Counted from the first letter of the stretch, positions 1 through 10,094 are shown. The stretch: 43,173 nucleotides of DNA from Desulfobulbaceae bacterium (GCA_027859235.1 JAQIBE010000285.1:1-43173); one strand, 5' to 3'. Program-made: numbers and translations. Notes: generated from the sequence alone by a model not told the origin.

Positions 1-81
1 ACTATTAACATCCTCCACTACCTCCATGAATTTAAGTCCACGGAGAGGTTAATCGGAGGGGTCAATTTTGGGCGCTGTTTT

Positions 82-528
82 CTATCTTAAGGGGGTCATT
101 ATTGCACGCTGATTAACATACGAATGCAGGTAATTGAATTCTTCGCCTCTTGAACGTTTTATAATTGCTTCAATATCTGTGTCGTTTTGAATATTAAATG
201 GCTTTTTTGTATCAATAAAATAAAAAGTTTCGATCTTTTCCCAAGTTAGGTTTGTGTTCCCTATGAATTGCATGCCTAAAATAAAAGATTCGAATTTTTC
301 GTTTAAACGAATTAACTCATCTTTAATAAACTCTGGCTTAATATTTTCTACCCAAATTTGTAAATAACCTACTTTGCTGCCATTCTTGTCGGGTATTAAA
401 AAAGAAGTATTTTGGGCATTCCATAGAGATTGTCCTGACTTGTATAGGATAGACAAATTCTTAATTTCATAATTAATCTGCAACGTTTGCTTATGTGTAT
501 TCATGCTTTCATATTTAATCTTTATCAT
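82..528 (-). CDS. hypothetical protein; start probably at internal Met (528 or 504) rather than 615
   Basis: Open frame MIKIKYESMNTHKQTLQINYEIKNL...; the upstream part of the 177-aa ORF overlaps the neighbouring membrane-protein ORF, so an internal start is likelier. Confidence 0.5.
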   Translation of the reverse strand: MIKIKYESMNTHKQTLQINYEIKNLSILYKSGQSLWNAQNTSFLIPDKNGSKVGYLQIWVENIKPEFIKDELIRLNEKFESFILGMQFIGNTNLTWEKIETFYFIDTKKPFNIQNDTDIEAIIKRSRGEEFNYLHSYVNQRAIMTPLR

Positions 529-889
529 CTTGATCGGCAACTTTTCGCAAAGGTGCCACCAGAGTATTGAAAAAGTCACTCCAGGCAATTTTGAATCCGA
601 GTATTCCACCGCCAATCAAGCCTACCCAAACACCAAAACTGTCCTTACCAGTAATTTGTGCGCCAATATATGCGCCCAAAATTGGAAACCCTAAAATAAA
701 AACCAACATTAGAAGATATGTCAGTAGTATACCGACAGCTGTAAAAGGTGAGACAATTAAGCCAATACCAAGCAAAAACCCCCATAATGGACTATCAAAT
801 CTTTGATAGTAATCGCCAATATGCATTAATTGGAAAAGTATTATGATTATTCCCAATATCGGTAGAGCAACTCTTAGTAGACTCTTCAT
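515..889 (-). CDS. small hydrophobic membrane protein (putative cassette gene)
   Basis: ORF 515..898 with ATG at 889 (MKSLLRVALPILGIIIILFQ...); several hydrophobic segments; lies immediately downstream of an attC-like site on the minus strand. Confidence 0.55.
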   Translation of the reverse strand: MKSLLRVALPILGIIIILFQLMHIGDYYQRFDSPLWGFLLGIGLIVSPFTAVGILLTYLLMLVFILGFPILGAYIGAQITGKDSFGVWVGLIGGGILGFKIAWSDFFNTLVAPLRKVADQDDKD

Positions 890-896
890 TATTTTC

Positions 897-1031
897 ACCT
901 AACGTTGAATTAACCTGAAAAAAGGGAGCGTAACGAGGTGTGCAGGAATGTCGCAAACTTAGTAGAGGGACGGAAAGTAAAGCCAACCACCTAACCCCTT
1001 TTTTTGTACCAGGTTTAATGACTTGTTAGGG
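897..1031 (-). other. attC-like recombination site (integron cassette attC)
   Basis: Minus strand: CCCTAACAAGTCATTAAACCTG ... CAGGTTAATTCAACGTTAGGT; terminal RYYYAAC/GTTRRRY-like boxes, imperfectly complementary arms (one extra base in the first arm), about 135 bp. The stop codon of the upstream HNH-like gene lies in the R'' box. Confidence 0.72.
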
Positions 1032-1973
1032 GCCTTCCCCTGAATACACCTCATACGAGAAAAGAATATCATTACTTTCATCCAACGGGGTTTCCTCTTT
1101 AATTCTACGCGTTACCCCATCACTCCCCTTCCCAAAAGATTTCCAGCTCTCTGCCGGAAGCCCCTCAAATATCATCGGACATTCTTCATGGCTATATATT
1201 CCACCAACCACTCTTAGGTGCTTATTCCATTCTAATGCCCAGAACCAACAGCCTGGTTTGTCTATGATGCGGCATAGCATGGCCTTAAAGTTCCCATCAG
1301 CAGTATTTATGTTTGCGTAGCATCTCAGTTCCTCTGCACGTTTGGATAACTCCGTAAGCTCAGCATTACCCCAATCACCGTGATTGTATGCCCTATGAAA
1401 CCAAAAATTAGATTCTGGCAGTAGGCATGTTCCTGACTCTTTATCCGGTGCCTTGGATGTTATTAAAGAAAACAGCCCTTGAACATGGTAAAATGATAGT
1501 TCCCTAATGTATTGTTGACTGACCTGTGGTGGTGAGGTCGCTTCGAACTTCATACTCAATGCACCAATATTGAACTTGAATACATGAGTGTCAGTCGCAT
1601 CTTTAACCAGTACACCAGGTTTTAATGGATGGAAATCACGAGACGCTTTTGATATTGCCCTTTCAACGTATTCACGCTTTTCCTGTTTATGAATTGAGTT
1701 TAGTAGCGTCACACTTGACACATGCCTTTCAAGCTCTGATTTGTTACTATTACATACCTCACACGCCCTGAATATAAAGTTAAACTGGCTTCCTTCTTGG
1801 AAAGATCCAGTTGGAACAAATTGCCTCCCAATTAGATGCTCTTTGTTGGAAGGTGCTTCAGATCCAATTCCAACAGGTACACCACAATACAAACAATATT
1901 GATTTGATTTCTCTTTCTTTCTGTCAAACCAAACTACTGGTTGGTTTTTTCTGAACTTATGGACTGGTTTCAT
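1026..1973 (-). CDS. HNH-type zinc-finger/endonuclease-like protein (putative cassette gene)
   Basis: YCLYCGVPVG...NKEHLIGRQFVPTG...FRACEVCNSNKSELE: paired CxxC motifs around an H, resembling HNH-type proteins. Confidence 0.55.
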   Translation of the reverse strand: MKPVHKFRKNQPVVWFDRKKEKSNQYCLYCGVPVGIGSEAPSNKEHLIGRQFVPTGSFQEGSQFNFIFRACEVCNSNKSELERHVSSVTLLNSIHKQEKREYVERAISKASRDFHPLKPGVLVKDATDTHVFKFNIGALSMKFEATSPPQVSQQYIRELSFYHVQGLFSLITSKAPDKESGTCLLPESNFWFHRAYNHGDWGNAELTELSKRAEELRCYANINTADGNFKAMLCRIIDKPGCWFWALEWNKHLRVVGGIYSHEECPMIFEGLPAESWKSFGKGSDGVTRRIKEETPLDESNDILFSYEVYSGEGP

Positions 1974-2010
1974 TTTTTACGACCGCTGATTCTTGTTTTG
2001 CACCTAATAA

Positions 2011-2136
2011 GTTATTATCCGGTTTCCTGATATCATTCCGGGTGAAGACAATTTGATAACGATTTTTCGTTCATGATACCATTTTCTAACTGGTTATCAT
2101 TCAATAACGAGTGATAACCGGAAACTGGATATCAAC
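2011..2136. repeat. cluster of TGATAACC-like motifs bounded by an imperfect ~25-bp inverted repeat
   Basis: 2011-2035 GTTATTATCCGGTTTCCTGATATCA versus 2112-2136 TGATAACCGGAAACTGGATATCAAC (inverted, about 19/25 matches); internal TGATAACG (2054), TGATACC (2074), GGTTATCA (2092). Confidence 0.6.
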
Positions 2137-2190
2137 ACATGATCCAAATTCCTCTATCTTTTCACCCATTCAGCCCTGAGCGAGCAGGGA

Positions 2191-2285
2191 GCCTGAAAAG
2201 GGAAAGAGAATTGCAGCATGTCTGAGCACCCCGCCAGGGGGTATAAACTCTGCGAGTTTCTGCAATTCCCCTTTTCCGGCGGAAG
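2191..2285. repeat. imperfect palindromic noncoding element
   Basis: GAATTGCAG (2208-2216) / CTGCAATTC (2260-2268) perfect inverted repeat inside a larger imperfect palindrome. Confidence 0.45.
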
Positions 2286-2605
2286 GTGAGCGGTGCCGCA
2301 GGCCAGGGCAGTGGGGCCAACTTGAACCTAGCGATGGTGGCGGGAATTTGGCGTCAAAAGTCAAAAGCGGACTTGCCCCCCCTTGTCCTTGTTGCGCTTG
2401 ATCTTACAGGCCGGCGCCATCATCAAAGAGGTGGCACCCTGGTGGACAAGCTACCCGAGGCCTTGACGACTGGCCCTGGTTTTGTCGAGAAGATGACGGG
2501 TTTATGTCGTTGATTTTTTGTATGGATTTTATTATCAATAATTGATAATTTGAGAAATGGTGGTGCAGTACTAAAATCTTCATTAATAGAGGGGTATTAA
2601 TTCTT

Positions 2606-3055
2606 ATGAAAAGAGCAAGTTGTATAAGTTGTATTCTGTTGATTTTGGCATTCTCGCTGTCTGGTTGTTTGGGGATGATGGCAAATACACCTTATGAAGC
2701 AATAGCCCCCAATAACGGTGATGCACTGGTCTATGTCTATAGGCCTGAGAGTGTCTGGTGGAGAGGCACCCCTTTTATTGTGTATGCAGGGGATAAAAAG
2801 TATGACCCTCTTATTAATAATGCTTACTACCCAGTACATGTTAAGCCTGGAACCGTATTTTTTAGGTTGACGACCAAGTCTACAGTCTTTGGTGAGCAGC
2901 GAGTTGATGCTGTTGAGATGAGTGTGGAGAGTGGTAAAGTGTATTACCTTAAGGTGAAGCCGAGACCAGCTGGTGCCTTCAAGTTTGTCATCATGACGAG
3001 TGATGAGGGATCAAAAGAGGTAGCTAGTACAAAGTTCTACTACACGGAAAAGTAA
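2606..3055 (+). CDS. lipoprotein, DUF2846-like
   Basis: Lipobox LSGC near N-terminus; GDALVYVYRPESVWWRGTPFIVYAGDKKYDPL...YYPVHVKPGTVFFRLTTKS pattern as in DUF2846 lipoproteins; followed by an attC-like site. Confidence 0.7.
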   Translation: MKRASCISCILLILAFSLSGCLGMMANTPYEAIAPNNGDALVYVYRPESVWWRGTPFIVYAGDKKYDPLINNAYYPVHVKPGTVFFRLTTKSTVFGEQRVDAVEMSVESGKVYYLKVKPRPAGAFKFVIMTSDEGSKEVASTKFYYTEK

Positions 3056-3095
3056 GATCAGGTAGGAGTAGTTGCCATACGTAAAAAAGGGGGGC

Positions 3096-3147
3096 GGAGG
3101 GATTAAATTTGAACAGGAAGGATGATTGGTTAAATAATAATCCCTCC
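3096..3147. repeat. inverted repeat downstream of the lipoprotein gene (possible terminator or decayed site)
   Basis: GGAGGGATTA (3096-3105) / TAATCCCTCC (3138-3147), perfect 10-bp arms. Confidence 0.4.
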
Positions 3148-3234
3148 ATCTCCTTTTCCCCTAAGAGTTGCCTGGTGCTGCTCATCATTTCTGTAACTCA
3201 ATAAATATTTAACTGTGATAGGGAAATACAAAAA

Positions 3235-3307
3235 GCCCTAACTACGCGCTCAAAATGGACGCAAATTCCGCGGCTCTCTATTTGCGCCTTTTAGCTCGGC
3301 GTTAACC
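3235..3307 (+). other. attC-like recombination site
   Basis: GCCCTAACTACGCGCTCAAAATGGACGCAAAT...ATTTGCGCCTTTTAGCTCGGCGTTAACC: terminal TAAC/GTTA boxes, complementary arms GCTcAAAAtGGaCGCAAAT / ATTTGCGCCTTTTAGC with extra (extrahelical-like) bases in the first arm. Confidence 0.6.
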
Positions 3308-3435
3308 TTGCCACATCCAACCTCATGAATTTCTCAATTCACCCAAGGTTAACCTTCCTACTGTGAATGTCATATCTGATAATGTCTTATCGTTAAAGTT
3401 GTCAGGCCATGTCTGAACAACTACAGCTTAACCCG

Positions 3436-5316
3436 TTATTCTTGCAAATCCATTGCCGCCTGGATAATCGCTGGCGGGTCAATTTTAGCGAGTTGCCACA
3501 GCGTAGATTGCGGGCCATGTTCCATAAAGATGTCGGGAATGCCCAGCACTGTACAGTCAACCTGGAGTTTCCGGCGGGCAAATAATTCCAGGATGCCGCT
3601 GCCGAAGCCGCCTTTCTTGACATTATCTTCAATGGTAACAACCTTGCCAATCTTTTCAGCCCACTGGCAGATCAGGTCCCCATCCAGGGGAGTGATAAAA
3701 CGTGGATTGATGACAGCAGCGCTGATACCAAGTTTCTGCAAACCTTCAGCAGCCTCCATGGCAGGGGCAACCCGATTGCCGATGGGGAGCAGGAGGACAT
3801 CAGTCCCTTCCTGCAATAACTCCCCCTTGCCGATGGCGAGTTTCTCATATCCTTCAGAGAGGGGAACCCCTAAACCATTTCCACGGCTATACCGGACGGC
3901 ACTGGGGCCGGGTAGGAATGTTGCCGTATAGAGCATGTTGCGTAATTCCTCTTCATCCTTGGGCGCCATAAACACCATGTTGGGGATGAAGCGAAAGAAT
4001 GAGAGATCAAAAACACCATGGTGGGTTGCACCGTCAGCCCCAACAACACCACCACGATCAATGGCAAAGGTGACGGGTAAATTGGGCAGGCAGACGTCAT
4101 GAATGATTTGATCCATGGCCCTTTGGAAGAAGGTGGAGTAGACCGCCACAACGGGTAGTATCCCCTCTGTGGCAAGACCTGCCGCAAAGGTTACGCCGTG
4201 CTGTTCGGCAATGCCCACATCGAAAAAACGATCGGGGAATTTCTCACTAAACTCCACCAGACCGGTACCTGCCGGCATGGCTGCGGTGATGGCCACAACA
4301 CGAGGATCTTTCTCCGCAAGGTCAACCATGGTCTCCCCAAAAATCTGGGTGTATGACGGAGGTGTTTTGGTTTTAGGAGGGAGTGGTATGCCTGTTGCCT
4401 TGTTAAATGGACCAACACCATGGAATGCCCCGGGGTTCTGTTCCGCAGGAACATAGCCTTTGCCTTTCGTGGTGAGGACATGGATAAGCACAGGGCCATC
4501 ATGGTGATCACGGACATTCTCAAATGTCTCCAGCAGGGCTGGAAGGTCATGACCGGCAATGGGGCCGATGTATTCAAATTTAAGGGCTTCAAACAACATG
4601 CCTGGGGTGAAAAAGCCCTTAAAGCTCTCCTCACTCTTCTTTAAAACCTGAAGAATGTTTTCGCCAACACTATGAAATCCTTTAAGGAATGACTCCATCT
4701 CTTTTTTGATGTGTACTATGGTTTTGCCGGAGAGTTTACGGCTCAAAAAGGTGGAAAGGGCGCCGACATTCGGGGCAATGGACATCTCATTATCATTGAG
4801 GATGACAATGAGGTTCTTGTCGAGATGGCCCGCCTGGTTGAGGGCTTCAAAGGCCATCCCCCCTGTCATGGAACCATCACCGATAACGGCAATGGCTCGG
4901 GCCGTGTCCCCTTTGAGGTATTTGGCAAGACTTATACCAAGGGCTGCCGAGATCGAGGTGGATGAGTGACCGGTGTTAAAGGTGTCATAGGGCGACTCCT
5001 CTCTCTTGGGGAAACCGCTTATTCCCTTGTACTGCCGCAGGGTGTGAAATTGATCCCGGCGACCGGTGATGAGTTTATGGGTATAGACCTGATGACCGAC
5101 ATCCCAAACCAGTTTGTCTGTGGGGGTATCGAAAATATAATGCAATGCCAGGGTGAGTTCAACCACCCCAAGGCACGGGGCGAGATGGCCACCGGTTACG
5201 CTCACCGTATCGATAATGGTTTCACGGATCTCTTCCGCAAGATTAAGGAGCTGCTTGGGGTCAAGAAGGCGCAGGTCTTCAGGGGAATCAATGTGCGATA
5301 ATATTTGAGAGGTCAT
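3436..5316 (-). CDS. dxs: 1-deoxy-D-xylulose-5-phosphate synthase
   Basis: Full-length transketolase-type protein with [53 protein letters not shown]. Confidence 0.96.
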   Translation of the reverse strand: MTSQILSHIDSPEDLRLLDPKQLLNLAEEIRETIIDTVSVTGGHLAPCLGVVELTLALHYIFDTPTDKLVWDVGHQVYTHKLITGRRDQFHTLRQYKGISGFPKREESPYDTFNTGHSSTSISAALGISLAKYLKGDTARAIAVIGDGSMTGGMAFEALNQAGHLDKNLIVILNDNEMSIAPNVGALSTFLSRKLSGKTIVHIKKEMESFLKGFHSVGENILQVLKKSEESFKGFFTPGMLFEALKFEYIGPIAGHDLPALLETFENVRDHHDGPVLIHVLTTKGKGYVPAEQNPGAFHGVGPFNKATGIPLPPKTKTPPSYTQIFGETMVDLAEKDPRVVAITAAMPAGTGLVEFSEKFPDRFFDVGIAEQHGVTFAAGLATEGILPVVAVYSTFFQRAMDQIIHDVCLPNLPVTFAIDRGGVVGADGATHHGVFDLSFFRFIPNMVFMAPKDEEELRNMLYTATFLPGPSAVRYSRGNGLGVPLSEGYEKLAIGKGELLQEGTDVLLLPIGNRVAPAMEAAEGLQKLGISAAVINPRFITPLDGDLICQWAEKIGKVVTIEDNVKKGGFGSGILELFARRKLQVDCTVLGIPDIFMEHGPQSTLWQLAKIDPPAIIQAAMDLQE

Positions 5317-5361
5317 GGCGTTATTCTAGTAAAATATTGAGACATTACAAGGCGTTATGCC

Positions 5362-6261
5362 TTATTTGTTCCGGGAGTAAATATAATGAGCAAGTTCGCG
5401 CAGGGGCTCACAGCGATGGTCAAAGGGTTCCAGACATGTGATGGCGTCATCCACGGCTTGTCTGGCCTTGGTCCTGGTGCCTTCAATACCAAAAAAGGCT
5501 GGGTAGGTTGCCTTGTCCAGTTCGGCATCTGACCCTGCTTTTTTGCCCAGTTGCTCGGTGGTGGCGGTTACATTGAGGAGATCATCAACGATCTGAAAGG
5601 CCAGGCCGATATGTCTGCCATAATTTGTAAAGGCCTTATATTCGGCAGGGGTAGCATTGCCCAGGATGGCGCCCATCTGGACAGAGGCGGTTATAAGGGC
5701 CCCTGTTTTACAGGAGTGCAGGGTGCGTAAGGTATCAAAATCGATTTCTTTGCCTTCAGAATCAATATCAATGGCCTGTCCACCCACCATACCCAGGGAG
5801 CCTGCTGACTGGGCTAAAACTTGAATGAGTTTAACCTGTGTCTCAGCAGATATCTGTGACGTCAGGGTGGGTGCACTGAGGAGGTCAAAACTAAAGGTGA
5901 GCAGGCCGTCACCGGCAAGTATGGCTGCCGCCTCTCCAAATTTTACATGGCTGGTGGGCTTGCCGCGTCTGAGGTCATCATTGTCCATGGCAGGAAGATC
6001 ATCATGGATAAGGGAATAGGTGTGGATGCACTCAAGGCTCATGGCAACAGGCAGTATGGCGTTATTATGAGAACCTAAAGTCTCTGCTGCTGCAATACAT
6101 AGAATGGGGCGGATGCGCTTCCCTCCAGCAAAAAGAGAGTAGCGCATGGTCTCAATATGTCCGGCAAGAAGGGAATCCCCTTTGAGCATGTACTGCTCCA
6201 TGCTCGCTTCAATAATGGTTTTTTTATCATGCAGATACTGTTTAAGATTCATTATGTTCAA
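5362..6261 (-). CDS. ispA: polyprenyl (farnesyl) diphosphate synthase
   Basis: LIHDDLPAMDNDDLRRGKPTSHVKFGEAAAILAGDGLL and FQIVDDLLN Asp-rich motifs. Confidence 0.93.
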   Translation of the reverse strand: MNIMNLKQYLHDKKTIIEASMEQYMLKGDSLLAGHIETMRYSLFAGGKRIRPILCIAAAETLGSHNNAILPVAMSLECIHTYSLIHDDLPAMDNDDLRRGKPTSHVKFGEAAAILAGDGLLTFSFDLLSAPTLTSQISAETQVKLIQVLAQSAGSLGMVGGQAIDIDSEGKEIDFDTLRTLHSCKTGALITASVQMGAILGNATPAEYKAFTNYGRHIGLAFQIVDDLLNVTATTEQLGKKAGSDAELDKATYPAFFGIEGTRTKARQAVDDAITCLEPFDHRCEPLRELAHYIYSRNK

Positions 6262-6469
6262 AAGGGGTCTCTATGAAGCTGTTGTTCTTTTCGAGGAGAA
6301 GGGAGACTTTCTTCTTTGACTCATCAAGCTTCTTATTGCAAAAATCAGCAAGATTAATTCCCTCTTCAAATTTCTTTAAACTAACATCCAGCGGCAACTC
6401 ACCACTCTCCAGCTCAGCCGTGATCTGTTCCAGCTGCTCCATTGCCTGTTCAAATGTTTTTCGAGCCAT
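6242..6469 (-). CDS. xseB: exodeoxyribonuclease VII small subunit
   Basis: FEQAMEQLEQITAELESGELPLDVSLKKFEEGINL; overlaps ispA start. Confidence 0.93.
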   Translation of the reverse strand: MARKTFEQAMEQLEQITAELESGELPLDVSLKKFEEGINLADFCNKKLDESKKKVSLLLEKNNSFIETPFEHNES

Positions 6470-6743
6470 TACTGTTAACCTATTTGCTGCCTTGGGTCCG
6501 AGCAGTCGTTATACAAAACAAGAAACTGGATAATTCCTATGGGAATAAATAGGTTATCTCTGACATAAAACCGTTTCTGCTGAGTTTGATGCCCCTTTCC
6601 GGTTTGCCGGATTAGAGGTGTTGAATAAGGGGACAATAGTAAAATAGAAACCTGCAGGTGGCAACGGTTTAAAAAAAAACATGGCTGTGGTAATTAGTTC
6701 TAAGTCAGACACTTTCAGTGTGAAAATATAAGGTTACAGGATC

Positions 6744-7661
6744 ATTGCCATTAAAAATAAAATTACTCTCCAGCATGTAGCCCTGTTTCTTGATTGGCTC
6801 AGGGTGGAGAAGGGCTATTCTGAGCATACTGTAGCTAGTTATAGGCTCGATATTAGCGATTATAACTCTTGCGATAAGGGTGAGGCTGAAACCATTACCC
6901 TCACGAAGGATTCTATCCGGCGTTGGGTGTATGGGCTCAATAGCAATAAAAAGCCTGCCTCTGTTGCCCGGATGATCTCAGGCTTGCGGCAGTTCTGTCG
7001 TTTCCTCGTGCGGGAAAACTATCTTGTAACGGATCCAACCGCGTCCATCTCCATGCCAAAGATCGGCAAACACATCCCTGTCTTCCTCAGTGTTGACGAG
7101 GTCTTTTCCCTCATTGAAGAACCCCGGGGTGGCGATCGCTTTCATTTACGGGATACGGCAATTTTAGAATTGCTCTACTCAACCGGTATGCGTGTCTCTG
7201 AAATTTCAAAATGTGAACTTGCGGCGCTTGATTTTCAGCAGGGAATGGTTACCGTACTCGGCAAAGGAAAGAAAGAAAGACTGGTTCCTGTGGGGAATCA
7301 GGCCCTGGATGCGGTGCGTCATTATTTTCCCCAAAGGCAGTCTCTCATTGAGGCAAAGCTTAAAAGAGGCAGGCTCCATGCGGATGATCCCTTGTTTGTT
7401 AATAGCAGGGGGGGGCGTTTAACCAGTCGCTCAATTGAAAGAATGGTGGCAGGATATGGCCAGCGGGCAGGAATCGTTGTGCCGGTGACACCCCATGCCC
7501 TCAGACATTCCTTTGCCACCCATTTGCTTGAAATGGGTGCCGACCTGCGGGTGGTGCAGGAGCTGCTTGGCCATGCCAGTCTTTCCACCACGCAAAAATA
7601 TACTCATTTAACCATAGATCATCTCATGGATGTGTACGATAAGGCCCATCCGTTAAAGTGA
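6744..7661 (+). CDS. xerC: tyrosine recombinase XerC; start probably upstream of GTG 6804, at a non-ATG codon
   Basis: R...HALRHSFATHLLEMGADLRVVQELLGHASLSTTQKYTHL; xerC-hslV-hslU order. In-frame extension IAIKNKITLQHVALFLDWLRVEKGYSEHT supplies the usual N-terminus. Confidence 0.85.
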   Translation: MAIKNKITLQHVALFLDWLRVEKGYSEHTVASYRLDISDYNSCDKGEAETITLTKDSIRRWVYGLNSNKKPASVARMISGLRQFCRFLVRENYLVTDPTASISMPKIGKHIPVFLSVDEVFSLIEEPRGGDRFHLRDTAILELLYSTGMRVSEISKCELAALDFQQGMVTVLGKGKKERLVPVGNQALDAVRHYFPQRQSLIEAKLKRGRLHADDPLFVNSRGGRLTSRSIERMVAGYGQRAGIVVPVTPHALRHSFATHLLEMGADLRVVQELLGHASLSTTQKYTHLTIDHLMDVYDKAHPLK

Positions 7662-7667
7662 ACAATA

Positions 7668-8213
7668 TTGGATACAAAACATATGAAAATAAGATCAACG
7701 ACAATTATTTGCATTCGCCATAAGGGTGATGTGGTTATGGCCGGTGATGGCCAGGTTTCCCTCGGTAATACCATCATGAAGCAAGGGGCACGGAAGGTGC
7801 GGCGTCTCTATAATGATAAGGTGATTACAGGTTTTGCCGGTGCCACGGCTGATGCCTTTACGCTGTTTGACCGGCTTGAAACGAAGCTTGAGCAATTTAA
7901 CGGCAATCTCATGCGGGCCTCGGTTGAGCTGGCTAAAGATTGGCGGACGGATAAAATGCTGCGGCGTCTGGAGGCCATGCTGATTGCGGCAGATGCAGAT
8001 TGCAGCCTCCTCCTTACCGGGACAGGTGATGTTATTGAATCGGATGACGGGATCCTTGCCATTGGGTCAGGCGGTGTTTATGCCCAGTCTGCGGCCAAGG
8101 CCTTGATTCAGCATAGTGATTTGAATGCAGAAGAAATCGCCAGGGCCTCCATGGAGATTGCCGGATCCATCTGTGTCTTTACAAATTCAACTATTGTGGT
8201 GGAAAAGATATGA
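7668..8213 (+). CDS. hslV: ATP-dependent protease subunit HslV
   Basis: [37 protein letters not shown]; start may be ATG 7683. Confidence 0.95.
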   Translation: MDTKHMKIRSTTIICIRHKGDVVMAGDGQVSLGNTIMKQGARKVRRLYNDKVITGFAGATADAFTLFDRLETKLEQFNGNLMRASVELAKDWRTDKMLRRLEAMLIAADADCSLLLTGTGDVIESDDGILAIGSGGVYAQSAAKALIQHSDLNAEEIARASMEIAGSICVFTNSTIVVEKI

Positions 8214-9562
8214 AGCAACTACAACCCCTTTCCCCAAAAGAGATTGTGGCAGCATTGGATAAGTACATCATTGGTCAGGACTCGGCCAAGCGTTTTGTGG
8301 CGGTTGCCCTGCGTAATCGCTGGCGCAGGCAGCAGGTTCCCCAGCCGTTGCGGGATGAGATTTCGCCAAAAAACATCATCATGATCGGCCCCACCGGTGT
8401 GGGTAAAACGGAAATTGCCAGGCGTCTGGCCCAGCTGGTTCGTTCCCCTTTTTTAAAGGTCGAGGCCACTAAATTCACGGAAGTGGGTTATGTCGGCCGG
8501 GATGTGGAGTCCATGATCCGTGATCTCACTGAGCTTGCCGTGACCCTTGTCAAGGAGGAACAGACTGAGATTGTTCAGCAGAAGGCCAAAGACAGGGCGA
8601 AAGAGGCCCTGCTCGATTTGCTTGTTCCGCCTTCTCCGGTTGCCCCGGGTGTGGACCCTGCTGATCCTGCTGTCTCTCCAACCCGCGAGAAGTTTCGGAA
8701 GATGCTTGCGGATGGTGTGCTGGATGAGCGGGAGGTGGAGATGCAGATTGAGCAACCCGGTCCAACAATGCCCATGGTTGAAATGCTTTCCACCGGACCT
8801 GCGGATGATATGGGTTCTTCCATGAAGGATATGTTCTCTAATCTCTTCCCTAAGAAATCCCAGAAACAAAAGCTGCGTGTGAAGGACGCCATTCCAGTGC
8901 TTGAAAAACAGGAGGCGGATAAACTCATTGATATGGAACAGGTGAATCGTCTTGCTGTGGAACGGGTTGAGCAGACCGGAATTATCTTCCTGGATGAAAT
9001 TGACAAGATTGCCTCCCGTGGTACAGGCGGCAGTGCTGGCGAAGTTTCACGGGAAGGGGTTCAGCGTGATCTCCTGCCCATTGTTGAGGGGGCAAGCGTC
9101 AATACAAAATATGGCATGGTGCGCACGGATCACATCCTTTTTATTGCCAGCGGTGCCTTTCATTCCAGTAAACCCTCTGACCTGGTTCCGGAATTACAGG
9201 GGCGTTTTCCTGTACGGGTGGAGCTTCATGCCCTGGGAGAGGATGAGTTCTACAGGATTCTTGTTGAGCCGCAGAATGCCTTGCTCAAGCAGTATAAGGC
9301 CCTGCTGGCAACAGAGGGTATTGATCTTGAGTTTGCTGATGATGCGATTCACAGTATGGCCAGGATAGCGGCTGAGGTGAATGAATCCACTGAGAATATC
9401 GGGGCACGCAGGCTCCATACCATTCTGGAGAAATTGCTTGAGAATATCTCCTTTGATGCCCCGGATATGGAAGCTTCGGTCTTTCCGGTTACAGCGGAGT
9501 ATGTTGACTCCCAGTTGTCCGACATTGCCGAGGATAAGGATCTGAGCCGCTATATCCTCTAA
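8210..9562 (+). CDS. hslU: ATP-dependent protease ATPase subunit HslU
   Basis: [32 protein letters not shown], Walker [18 protein letters not shown]. Confidence 0.97.
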   Translation: MKQLQPLSPKEIVAALDKYIIGQDSAKRFVAVALRNRWRRQQVPQPLRDEISPKNIIMIGPTGVGKTEIARRLAQLVRSPFLKVEATKFTEVGYVGRDVESMIRDLTELAVTLVKEEQTEIVQQKAKDRAKEALLDLLVPPSPVAPGVDPADPAVSPTREKFRKMLADGVLDEREVEMQIEQPGPTMPMVEMLSTGPADDMGSSMKDMFSNLFPKKSQKQKLRVKDAIPVLEKQEADKLIDMEQVNRLAVERVEQTGIIFLDEIDKIASRGTGGSAGEVSREGVQRDLLPIVEGASVNTKYGMVRTDHILFIASGAFHSSKPSDLVPELQGRFPVRVELHALGEDEFYRILVEPQNALLKQYKALLATEGIDLEFADDAIHSMARIAAEVNESTENIGARRLHTILEKLLENISFDAPDMEASVFPVTAEYVDSQLSDIAEDKDLSRYIL

Positions 9563-9581
9563 AAAACAGGAGTAGAGTCCC

Positions 9582-10094
9582 ATGTATGATGCAGAGTTGA
9601 AGTATTGTCCCAAGTGTAATGATGAGTATATGCTGACAGCGGATCGTTGTGCAGCCTGTGATATCCCCCTGCTCACGGGGGATGAGATGGTGAGTTTTCT
9701 GGCAAATGGTCCACGCTCAGCGCGGCAGGGTGCACTCACCGCAACTGATGATGTGGTGACGATTCATCAGGGGCCAATGGCTGATCTGAAACATCTTAAG
9801 CAGCTCTGTGAACAGGAGAATATTGGTGTGGCAATTACCAGTGAGGGCGGCGGTTGCGGTAAGAGTTGAGGCGGCTGCACCTATGATCTCCGAGTTCGGA
9901 GAGAAGATGCCCGGGATGCCGTTGCTCTGATCCAGCAGGTTTTTGTTAAAGAAACAGGTCTGGATGACCATGATACGTCACGCAGTGACGCGGTCTTCAG
10001 CCAGGACACAAGTCATGCTACCTGTCCGGCCTGCGGTTTTGAGTTTGAGACGACCAGTACAACCTGTCCTGACTGCGGGTTATGCTTTGCTTAA
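9582..10094 (+). CDS. putative selenoprotein: zinc-ribbon / DUF2007-like protein, Sec encoded by in-frame TGA 9867-9869 (170 aa)
   Basis: Reading through TGA gives ...ITSEGGGCGKS-U-GGCTYDLRVRREDARDAVALIQQVFVKETG...TCPACGFEFETTSTTCPDCGLCFA*. The extension closes with a second zinc ribbon. SECIS-like hairpin TCTCCG-AGTT-CGGAGA at 9887-9902, loop 23 nt after the TGA. Confidence 0.8.

Noticed and set aside
1-81. Possible IS21-like end (GGGGTCAATTTTGGGCGC) at the left edge
   Set aside because: Only a short motif resemblance; no transposase or inverted terminal repeat visible in the window.
2170-2513. Overlapping ORFs 2170..2364 (-) and 2286..2513 (+)
   Set aside because: They lie in a palindromic, repeat-like region with no domain resemblance, RBS or coding bias; treated as noncoding.
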